In this document: one piece after another, positions 1 through 4,560 of the stretch
How the letters are laid out: every line of letters starts with the position of its first letter
Numbering within the stretch: the first letter of the stretch is position 1
NCBI GenBank assembly: GCA_964568885.1
Contig: CAZMSF010000049.1
Coordinates: 1 to 5,264, forward strand
Direction: 5' to 3'
DNA from: JAUSNA01 sp964568885
GTDB lineage: Bacteria > Patescibacteriota > Microgenomatia > Levybacterales > GWA1-39-11
DNA length: 5,264 nt
Position numbers and translations under genes: made by a program
The notes under the pieces: generated by a model
What the model saw: the letters and a program-made list of their open reading frames with translations, nothing else
Databases searched by the model: none
What the model was told of the DNA's origin: nothing

Positions 1-677
1 TCAACATTGTTTGTTGGGCTTCCACCTTTACTCACAAAATAGTTTTGTGCTTCTGCGTGAGTTGCAAAGTCCGAGCAATCTTTGTCGCCACTACTGCTTA
101 CTGAATTTTGAACAGGCGCAGTATAGCTTGATGTAGTAGGTGCAATATATTTAGGGGCTGTGTTGCTTCTTATGGCGGTCTTTACTGTTGGTGTTGGCGT
201 GAGTGGACATGAGCCCCATAATCCTAAGTTATGCTGTCTTGCATAGGCTTCCCAAGCATTGAATTTATCCAGAAACTTTGTAGGATATTGGCGATAAGAA
301 AACGCATAGCCTTGCTTTACCATTTCGCCATTTACAAAAGTTTTTACACTATTGGGAAGATACACATAGCGTAAAAGTCTTCCATACTTGTCTCTGTTGC
401 CTTGCGTAGAGTCATCTACAAGTACTACAGATTGTCCACTCACAAAAGACTTCATTTTATCACTCGCTGCTTTCCCAAAACATTGTATGGGCTTTCTAGG
501 GTCTACTGTCTCAGGCGTATCAATACCTAAAAGTCTTACTGTTTCTTTTTTCCCTCGAACATCAACCGTTATAGTATCTCCATCAACGACTTTTGTTACT
601 TTGAAAGTATCCTGTGCGTATACAGGGGAAACAACAAAAAGATAAGCAAGGCTGATTAGAAGTAAGACTCGTTTCAT
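1..677 (-). CDS. Secreted SNase-type (thermonuclease-like) nuclease with Excalibur motif, C-terminus cut by window edge
   Basis: This is a secreted Ca2+-dependent nuclease of the staphylococcal nuclease family, expected to cut DNA/RNA outside the cytoplasm. Of its 225 visible codons, residues 1-21 form a signal peptide (KR, a hydrophobic run, then VYA before QD). Residues 25-155 form the SNase domain. The motif VVDGDT supplies metal ligand Asp34, RLLGIDTPET supplies Arg48, Asp53 and Glu56, and DKYGRLLRY supplies Arg100. These match the classic Arg35/Asp40/Glu43/Arg87 set of S. aureus nuclease, so it should be active. After a Pro/Thr/Ser-rich linker (about 158-197), DKDCSDF...GGSPTNN is the start of an Excalibur motif; its DxDxDG calcium loop would lie beyond base 1. 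The ATG overlaps the upstream protease stop (ATGA), with AAGGA three bases before it, so translation is probably coupled. Family assignment is firm. The biological target (nucleotide scavenging, invading DNA or competitor DNA) is inference. Confidence 0.93.
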   Translation of the reverse strand, partial: MKRVLLLISLAYLFVVSPVYAQDTFKVTKVVDGDTITVDVRGKKETVRLLGIDTPETVDPRKPIQCFGKAASDKMKSFVSGQSVVLVDDSTQGNRDKYGRLLRYVYLPNSVKTFVNGEMVKQGYAFSYRQYPTKFLDKFNAWEAYARQHNLGLWGSCPLTPTPTVKTAIRSNTAPKYIAPTTSSYTAPVQNSVSSSGDKDCSDFATHAEAQNYFVSKGGSPTNNV

Positions 678-2068
678 TTATCCTTCAGATAGGCAGAAAC
701 TTCATTTGAGAATTCATTTACGAGGCTCATTGAATAGATAACGCCTAAACTTTCATTCTCATCTGAACTTACAAGAGAAGGAACACCCACCATACAACCA
801 TTTTTATCAACTGCGAGTCCTCCTGAATTACCATGACTAATTTTCGCAGATGTTACAATTAAGCCATCACCTGGGAAACTACTTACAACACCATCCGTAA
901 CAGTTAAAGTATAGCCTCCACTAATTGCTGGATAGCCAAAAATTCTCACAGCTTCACCAAGTTTTATATCTTCGTTTGTGCAACGTGTAGTATCGTTAAA
1001 TGCTGGGAATTTACGAGGATATGTACCATCATATTCCTGCGTATCAGTATTATAATAAGCTTCGTAAATTGACATGAAAGCGAGGTCGTATTTATCACTC
1101 AAGCTTGGAATTACTAAAGGATGAGCCCAGTATATTTCTTTTGGCTGTCCAGTCTTTGAATCTGGTAGAACAACAAGACAACCTTGTTCATCTACGTTAA
1201 GACGCGTTTTTGTCTGTGGAATAACATGAGAATTAGTAAGAACCACGCCACTATCTGTAATAATCGTACCTGACCCTCCACTTGCATCCTCACCTGGTAC
1301 AGTACTTTTGCAAAAAATGTTTACGACTGAGGATACTATTTCGTCTTGATTATAGTCTGACGTAGGAGGATTGGTTGATGAGCTCGCTTGCTTAAAGGTT
1401 GTGTCATTGTGTGTATTGTAGGAGGTAGAATCAGTATTGGTATTAGTACCAAATGTACCATATAAAGCCAAGAGTAAAAAAAGGCCACCTGCAACTGTCC
1501 AAATCCAATTCCACACTCCAAAACCTGATGGAACGACTCTATCCCCGTATTTCTTCTTCCAATAATCATTTATCGTATTTTGAACAGGAATAAGAGGTAA
1601 AACACTTAATAAGCTTATCCACCAATAAGGCTCTGGTAGTTTATAGAGAATAACTAGAATAAAATATGCAATCGCTAAACCTCCTGCTTCCAAACTTCTA
1701 GTTTTATCGACGCTTTTTATTGCTTTCTGTACTTCCTGGAAAAAAGAATAGGACATAAGAGTTGCGAATAGAGCACGCGCCCACGGAGTTACTTTTAAGT
1801 CTCTTTCTGCTTTGAAAGATTTCCATTGTTTGTAAAACCAATAAATTTCATAAAGACCAAATGTAACGACTGAAAGGACAACCAACTTTTGAATTGAAAT
1901 AATATAAGGGAACGGAGAGGTTTTAGAAGTTAGGGGTTCTTCTTTTGACTCATGCTCGTGGTGCGTTTGTTCTGCTTTTTCAGCTTTATAGTCATCATAT
2001 TTAGCCCCGCAATGCTGGCAAAATTTACTGTCTTCTGGATTATGTTTTCCGCACTCTGGACAATACAT
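674..2068 (-). CDS. Zinc-ribbon, multi-TM, trypsin-like serine protease (membrane-anchored)
   Basis: The 464-aa protein has three parts. Residues 1-22 are a zinc ribbon (Cys3, Cys6, Cys17, Cys20) followed by a charged linker. Residues about 55-206 are a membrane region with hydrophobic segments near 55-76, 129-145, 148-164 and 186-206; the first, ending in GLYEIYWFYKQWK, resembles DUF4234-like membrane domains. After an Asn/Thr/Ser-rich stalk (207-240) comes a chymotrypsin-fold protease at about 243-460. Its triad is His281 in LTNSHV, Asp328 in YDLAFMSI and Ser415 in SHGNSGG. It resembles the HtrA/trypsin_2 protease core, but there is no room for a PDZ domain. Four Cys in the protease half (253, 297, 363, 425) would suit disulfides outside the cytoplasm, whereas four TM segments would put both ends on the same side, so topology is unsettled. 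An AGAGGAG Shine-Dalgarno lies seven bases before the ATG. The gene follows the 132-aa gene by one base and overlaps the nuclease gene. Substrate unknown. Confidence 0.92.
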   Translation of the reverse strand: MYCPECGKHNPEDSKFCQHCGAKYDDYKAEKAEQTHHEHESKEEPLTSKTSPFPYIISIQKLVVLSVVTFGLYEIYWFYKQWKSFKAERDLKVTPWARALFATLMSYSFFQEVQKAIKSVDKTRSLEAGGLAIAYFILVILYKLPEPYWWISLLSVLPLIPVQNTINDYWKKKYGDRVVPSGFGVWNWIWTVAGGLFLLLALYGTFGTNTNTDSTSYNTHNDTTFKQASSSTNPPTSDYNQDEIVSSVVNIFCKSTVPGEDASGGSGTIITDSGVVLTNSHVIPQTKTRLNVDEQGCLVVLPDSKTGQPKEIYWAHPLVIPSLSDKYDLAFMSIYEAYYNTDTQEYDGTYPRKFPAFNDTTRCTNEDIKLGEAVRIFGYPAISGGYTLTVTDGVVSSFPGDGLIVTSAKISHGNSGGLAVDKNGCMVGVPSLVSSDENESLGVIYSMSLVNEFSNEVSAYLKDK

Positions 2069-2069
2069 A

Positions 2070-2468
2070 TTAATACTCCTCTTGCTTCATACCCATTGTC
2101 GGGACAAAGCGAGCTACGTTATTGATAAGGTAAAAAGGCGTAATGATGAATGAAATAGTACCCCACCAACCGAGAAATAAGGTAGTAAGTGTTCTTTTCT
2201 TAAACTCACGATTAATACATTTCTTGCAAAGCCTCCCTTTCATAGAGGAATACTGACGCGCCAATATCATACCTACGTTTTGGTAGAATTCGACATATTT
2301 AGTAGGTGCAAGGCTTCCGCAAACTTGACAACCTCTAGTTTGTTTTGCAAAGTAAGTATCTACTGAACCTCTTTGTTCTTTTAGCTGTTCAGCATGGAGA
2401 GTTTCACCGCATTGACGGCAAAATTTTGCATCCGTGCTATTAGTAGTATTACATTTTTTACAATTCAT
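2070..2468 (-). CDS. Zinc-ribbon protein with second Cys4 site and C-terminal GWWG hydrophobic segment
   Basis: The 132-aa protein has no catalytic motif that I recognise. Residues 1-22 are a zinc ribbon (Cys3, Cys6, Cys17, Cys20). A second probable zinc site is made by Cys47/Cys50 and Cys81/Cys84, flanking a segment with PTKYVEFYQNVGMI. Right after it, LFLGWWGTISFIITPFYLINN (98-118) is hydrophobic and could sit in or on the membrane. The layout CxxCG, QN.GM, LCxxC, TL..GWWG, TP..L..N recalls a widespread uncharacterised bacterial family; this is from memory, with no search possible. The ATG is one base after the stop of the upstream gene. The ribosome binding site is weak (AGAAA), so expression probably depends on coupling. 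Shared N-terminal modules and tight packing suggest it works with the neighbouring zinc-ribbon proteins, perhaps as a small membrane partner of the protease. That role is inferred from context only. Confidence 0.85.
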   Translation of the reverse strand: MNCKKCNTTNSTDAKFCRQCGETLHAEQLKEQRGSVDTYFAKQTRGCQVCGSLAPTKYVEFYQNVGMILARQYSSMKGRLCKKCINREFKKRTLTTLFLGWWGTISFIITPFYLINNVARFVPTMGMKQEEY

Positions 2469-2469
2469 A

Positions 2470-3150
2470 TTATTTTCTGAATGTGTTTTCTATTTTTCCT
2501 GCGTGATACCCATTCACAGTCTCAAGCAATAGTGATGTTCTGAGCTGTTCGACTAATGCATTAGGTAAATTCTTTGCTTCAGGTGCTGAATCCATAAATC
2601 CCTCTAATCTGAAACTCGAATATCTGGTTATTGCAATTCCCATTTCTTCTGAAAGCTCTTTCATTGCCTTGTCAAAGTCGTATTCTTTCCAGGCTTCTAT
2701 AAACTTATCTAATGAGAAGGATTTAAATTTGTTAAGTTCTTCCTTATCATCAAGCAATGCCTCAGAAAGCCACAGTCTATATCCTCCAAGAACACACCAA
2801 GTATAATATGTTTTTAATGCTTCTAACGTCTTGTAGGGTTGTTTATTGAACTCTTTCTTTATTTCCTCATCTTGAAGAAAACCCTCAAATCCATTGACTG
2901 CTAATCTTTCAATTAACTCCCAGATATAAGGAGAGGAAACACTATCAAATTTCTTCCTATCCTCGTCTTTTGCGTCGTAAACCTCTACAAATTTATCCCA
3001 TAATGTGTCCGTCTTTTTCTCTTCTTGTTTCGTTTCTTCTTCTTTCTTAGATTTTTCTTCGTCGTCTACCTGTTTAACAAGTTTTGTTCCACAGTACTGG
3101 CAAAACTTACTATTCTCATGATTATGTTTTCCGCAGTTATTACAATACAT
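2470..3150 (-). CDS. Zinc-ribbon protein with acidic/basic linker and unrecognised helical domain
   Basis: The gene encodes 226 aa from the start chosen here. The ATG at 3150 gives MYCNNCGKHN, matching the N-terminus of the protease gene. It has AGGAA eight bases upstream and sits one base after the stop of the HTH gene, copying the other junctions. An upstream in-frame ATG at 3186 would add 12 residues lying inside the HTH gene and is less likely. Residues 1-22 are a zinc ribbon (Cys3, Cys6, Cys17, Cys20); 28-48 are a Lys/Glu-rich, probably extended or coiled linker; about 49-226 are predicted mainly helical and rich in aromatic and charged residues (e.g. TLWDKFVEVYD, YKTLEALKTYYTWCVLGGY). 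I see no signal peptide, membrane segment or enzyme motif, so it is probably cytosolic. I do not recognise the helical domain. It may be an adaptor joined to its neighbours through the shared ribbon. Confidence 0.85.
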   Translation of the reverse strand: MYCNNCGKHNHENSKFCQYCGTKLVKQVDDEEKSKKEEETKQEEKKTDTLWDKFVEVYDAKDEDRKKFDSVSSPYIWELIERLAVNGFEGFLQDEEIKKEFNKQPYKTLEALKTYYTWCVLGGYRLWLSEALLDDKEELNKFKSFSLDKFIEAWKEYDFDKAMKELSEEMGIAITRYSSFRLEGFMDSAPEAKNLPNALVEQLRTSLLLETVNGYHAGKIENTFRK

Positions 3151-3151
3151 G

Positions 3152-3322
3152 TTACTGGTTCCTGTTCTTTTCAAGGAAAGCATCAAAATCGCTTTGCTTT
3201 ATCCTAAAGTCTCTTCCTGCTTTAATTGCAACTAGTTTTCCCGCTTTAATATAGCGATATACTGTCATTTTACTCACTTTCAGCATGTCTGCCACTTGTT
3301 CCACTGTTAATAACTCATCCAT
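3152..3322 (-). CDS. Excisionase-family helix-turn-helix DNA-binding protein, 56 aa
   Basis: This short gene reads MDELLTVEQVADMLKVSK, then MTVYRYIKAGKLVAIKAG, then RDFRIKQSDFDAFLEKNRNQ. The pattern LTVEQVADMLKVSKMTVYRYIKAGKL...G..FRI...D...FL is the standard MerR-like winged HTH of the excisionase (HTH_17, Xis-type) family: two helices recognise DNA, followed by a short wing and a C-terminal helix. Proteins of this size serve either as recombination directionality factors of mobile elements or as small transcription factors. No integrase lies in the window, so a regulator of its own operon is at least as likely. Its stop is followed after one base by the ATG of the 226-aa gene, making it the first gene of the operon. 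No Shine-Dalgarno precedes its ATG; an extended -10 lies six bases upstream (leaderless start). Confidence 0.88.
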   Translation of the reverse strand: MDELLTVEQVADMLKVSKMTVYRYIKAGKLVAIKAGRDFRIKQSDFDAFLEKNRNQ

Positions 3323-3328
3323 GCGTGA

Positions 3329-3337
3329 AGTATATCA
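3329..3337 (-). promoter_or_regulatory. Extended -10 promoter of the five-gene operon (leaderless start predicted)
   Basis: On the minus strand the sequence TGATATACT is a TGn extension joined to TATACT, a good extended -10. Six bases separate it from the ATG at 3322, so the usual start point falls on the A of the start codon. With no Shine-Dalgarno visible, a leaderless transcript is expected. The -35 region 17 bases upstream (TGTTAA) is poor, as is common for extended -10 promoters. Confidence 0.6.
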
Positions 3338-3351
3338 TTTATTTACAATGA

Positions 3352-3365
3352 TTAACAGCTCTTAA
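3352..3365. promoter_or_regulatory. Imperfect palindrome over the -35 region, candidate operator
   Basis: TTAACAGCTCTTAA is a 14-bp palindrome with one mismatched pair and an AGCT centre. It covers the -35 position of the operon promoter, where a bound repressor would block RNA polymerase. The 56-aa HTH protein and the XRE protein are candidate binders. Based on position and symmetry only. Confidence 0.35.
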
Positions 3366-3393
3366 CTCTAGCATACAACTTACGACAATAAAG

Positions 3394-3834
3394 TCAATTA
3401 GCTTTTGCAAGAACTTTGTATCCCTTGCTTTCTTTTCGGATATATCCCTCATCTTCTAATTGGTCGAGTAGACGCAATGCTCTGGAATATCCGATTGAAA
3501 ACTTTCTCTGCAAGTGTGGAGCTGATAAGTTGTGAAGATTTAATACGTACTCAGTAACTTCGCTAAATAGTGGGTCTGAAAATTCTTCCTCGTCTATTAG
3601 TTCTGTATTTCTTGTGGATTTTAGGTAGTCTATATAGTCAGAAATACTTTTATTTGCCTCATGTTCACCAAAGGTATTTCCAGCTACCCAAAAAAGTAAG
3701 GCTACAACAAAAAACAAAATGTAGTTCTCCGTTGTTTTCCATAATCCAGTTGAAACAATCTCGTAAAAAAGAATAACTATCCCTAAAAAAAGGAAAATCC
3801 CTGTTTTTAAGTATGCGTTCTTCTCTAGCTTCAT
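3394..3834 (-). CDS. Two-TM membrane protein with FtsK/SpoIIIE gamma DNA-binding domain, no motor
   Basis: From the preferred start this is a 146-aa protein. Hydrophobic segments at about 11-26 and 37-53 form a membrane hairpin with both ends probably in the cytoplasm. After a short linker, residues 87-143 match the FtsK gamma winged helix (DPLF.EV.EYVL...LSAPHLQRKFSIGYSRALRLLDQLEDEGYI...GYKVL). In FtsK/SpoIIIE this domain reads polar DNA motifs (KOPS/SRS) and activates XerD. The RecA-like ATPase present in real translocases is entirely absent, and there is no room for it, so the protein can only bind DNA at the membrane, not pump it. An ATG nine codons upstream (3861) is open, but the chosen ATG has AAAGGGG five bases before it, and a TATAAT box lies between the two. 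The gene has its own promoter and lies 71 bases upstream of the HTH-led operon on the same strand. Possible roles are a membrane-tethered regulator or DNA anchor; this is inference. Confidence 0.87.
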   Translation of the reverse strand: MKLEKNAYLKTGIFLFLGIVILFYEIVSTGLWKTTENYILFFVVALLFWVAGNTFGEHEANKSISDYIDYLKSTRNTELIDEEEFSDPLFSEVTEYVLNLHNLSAPHLQRKFSIGYSRALRLLDQLEDEGYIRKESKGYKVLAKAN

Positions 3835-3839
3835 AATTT

Positions 3840-3846
3840 CCCCTTT
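3840..3846 (-). promoter_or_regulatory. Shine-Dalgarno AAAGGGG that fixes the FtsK-gamma protein start
   Basis: AAAGGGG on the minus strand lies five bases before the ATG at 3834. No comparable site precedes the upstream ATG at 3861. With transcription starting near 3844, the leader would be only about ten bases. Confidence 0.6.
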
Positions 3847-3850
3847 CTGA

Positions 3851-3880
3851 ATTATAGACATCGACTAAGCGATTATTCAA
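3851..3880 (-). promoter_or_regulatory. Sigma70-type promoter of the FtsK-gamma membrane protein gene
   Basis: On the minus strand TTGAAT (3875-3880) and a consensus TATAAT (3851-3856) are separated by 18 bases. The predicted start near 3844 falls downstream of the 3861 ATG, which excludes that ATG for this transcript and supports the shorter protein. Confidence 0.7.
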
Positions 3881-3909
3881 GTAGAAATATGAGGCTAAAT
3901 GCTCGCTAT

Positions 3910-3938
3910 TAGCTAGTGGAGTTGCTTGCTCATAGCTA
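3910..3938. promoter_or_regulatory. Repeated TAGCTA motif upstream of the XRE gene, weak operator candidate
   Basis: TAGCTA occurs at 3910-3915 and 3933-3938, 23 bp apart, the second copy inside the perfect palindrome ATAGCTAT (3932-3939). Both lie just upstream of the XRE gene start, where an autorepressor would bind. The AGCT core also occurs in the palindrome at 3352-3365. The motifs are short and could be chance. Confidence 0.25.
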
Positions 3939-3951
3939 TCAAAATTAACTC

Positions 3952-4161
3952 ATGAGTAAATTATATGAGAAATTAGGCAGAAAAATTCAGAAAGCAAGAA
4001 AAGAAAAAGGGATAACACAAGAAAGACTTGCAGAGATGGCGGACATTTCGAGAACCTACATGGGACATATTGAACAAGGAAGGCGACAACCACCTCTTGA
4101 TACCATGCAAAAAATAGCAAAAGCCCTCAAGATGAAAGTAAACGAATTGATACCTTTTTAA
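3952..4161 (+). CDS. XRE/Cro-family helix-turn-helix repressor, 69 aa
   Basis: The whole protein is one lambda-repressor-like HTH_3 domain: LGRKIQKARKEKGITQERLA, then EMADISRTYMGHIEQGRRQP, then a PLDTMQKIAKALKMKVNELI tail. The helix-turn-helix core covers about residues 22-41, with Gln23 and Arg34 at typical DNA-contact positions and EQGRR closing the motif. There is no effector or protease domain, so it is a minimal dimeric repressor like those of plasmids, prophages, restriction-modification C proteins and toxin-antitoxin loci. It is transcribed divergently from the FtsK-gamma gene, with 117 bases between the two start codons. No Shine-Dalgarno is visible before the ATG, and I find no convincing -35/-10 pair, so how it is expressed is unclear. 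Likely targets are the divergent intergenic region and the palindrome and repeats downstream; this is inferred. Confidence 0.92.
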   Translation: MSKLYEKLGRKIQKARKEKGITQERLAEMADISRTYMGHIEQGRRQPPLDTMQKIAKALKMKVNELIPF

Positions 4162-4221
4162 TTTTCAGATTCTTTCATTTTATCGTCAAAACAAACTAAT
4201 AACTTTTTGCATATTTTAGCC

Positions 4222-4287
4222 TCAAAAATTGATAAGAATTGTTAAGATTATTTATTTCAAAAATTGTAAGATTATGTAAGGTTATTC
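4222..4287. repeat. Two ~30-35 bp imperfect direct repeats (iteron-like) in AT-rich DNA
   Basis: Unit one begins TCAAAAATTGATAAG at 4222 and unit two begins TCAAAAATTGTAAG at 4257. Both continue into copies of a TAAGATTAT-type motif: GTTAAGATTAT at 4241, GTAAGATTAT at 4266, and GTAAGGTTAT in tandem at 4276. GC here is about 20%. This lies between the XRE gene and the RNA locus and could be a set of protein-binding sites or an origin-type iteron array. No replication-initiator gene is visible in the window. Confidence 0.5.
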
Positions 4288-4361
4288 TCCTCTAAAACTT
4301 CAACAAAAGAGTGTTTTATGTCTGTTTTTTGGAAATCAAAATTCATAATTTCTTGGAATAG

Positions 4362-4381
4362 ATATATGCAACTGCATATAT
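4362..4381. promoter_or_regulatory. 20-bp palindrome, candidate operator for a dimeric repressor
   Basis: ATATATGCA, a two-base centre AC, then TGCATATAT: nine perfectly paired positions in each arm. It ends 14 bases before the -35 box of the plus-strand RNA promoter. The size and symmetry fit an XRE-type dimer site, and the 69-aa XRE protein is encoded just upstream. As RNA it could also form a short AT-rich hairpin. Confidence 0.5.
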
Positions 4382-4395
4382 AGACTTATAGTATA

Positions 4396-4424
4396 TTGAC
4401 TTTCTGAGGCTACTTTGATAAATT
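4396..4424 (+). promoter_or_regulatory. Promoter of the plus-strand structured RNA
   Basis: TTGACT at 4396-4401, a 17-base spacer, then TAAATT at 4419-4424 preceded by a TGn extension. The -10 is imperfect (four of six), but the -35 match, spacing and extension are good. The predicted start is near 4431, just before the first complementary arm of the RNA. Confidence 0.5.
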
Positions 4425-4430
4425 ATTTAT

Positions 4431-4543
4431 AGTCTTTGGCAAACTGTAGTCGCTCAACAATTTAACTCGTTTTTAGTTCTGGCAAGTAAACATTTGCCAA
4501 AGTGAGCGACACACTTGCTGGAACTAAGAGCGAGTTTTTTTTT
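4431..4543 (+). ncRNA. Putative ~110-nt structured small RNA or leader ending in an intrinsic terminator
   Basis: The span runs from the predicted start to the end of a T9 tract and has no open frame worth calling. Three helices can be drawn. P0 pairs CTTTGGCAAA (4434-4443) with TTTGCCAAAG (4493-4502), ten perfect pairs. P1 pairs GTCGCTCA (4449-4456) with TGAGCGAC (4503-4510), eight perfect pairs. P2 pairs 4464-4487 with 4513-4536, 24 pairs of which four are G-U. P0 and P1 cross each other and both cross P2, because their 3' arms lie in the P2 loop, so the RNA must either fold as a pseudoknot or switch. The four G-U pairs in P2 would be A-C mismatches on the other strand, which supports plus-strand transcription. 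It could be an sRNA, an attenuator for the downstream region, or a countertranscript-type regulator. I do not recognise a named family. Confidence 0.5.
4464..4543 (+). terminator. Rho-independent terminator: 24-bp stem followed by nine T
   Basis: The arms are 4464-4487 and 4513-4536, with every position paired (20 Watson-Crick, four G-U) and a 25-base loop. The stem base ends in CGAGTT and runs directly into the T tract at 4535-4543. The stem is longer than usual for a terminator and its loop can pair with upstream sequence, so termination may be conditional. Confidence 0.65.
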
Positions 4544-4560
4544 GTGACAAAACTCATTAA

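Noticed and set aside
388..645. Plus-strand 85-codon frame opposite the nuclease gene, and similar frames opposite or inside other genes (1336-1569, 3025-3207, 3570-3776, 3665-3880)
   Set aside because: Each is a shadow of a well-supported gene on another frame, with no domain or start signal of its own.
3151..3186. Upstream ATG (3186) for the 226-aa zinc-ribbon gene
   Set aside because: The added residues come from the HTH gene in another frame, and the internal ATG has a better ribosome binding site, the standard junction and the conserved N-terminus.
3835..3861. Upstream ATG (3861) for the FtsK-gamma protein
   Set aside because: It lies upstream of the predicted transcription start and has no Shine-Dalgarno, whereas the 3834 ATG has AAAGGGG.
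4318..4383. Plus-strand 21-codon frame starting MSVFWKSKFI
   Set aside because: Very short, weak ribosome binding site, runs into the 20-bp palindrome. It could be a small toxin-like peptide, but nothing supports that.
4449..4543. Integron attC site (GCTCAAC at 4453 resembles the RYYYAAC core)
   Set aside because: No matching GTTRRRY core closes the inverted repeat at a proper distance, and no integrase or cassette is seen.
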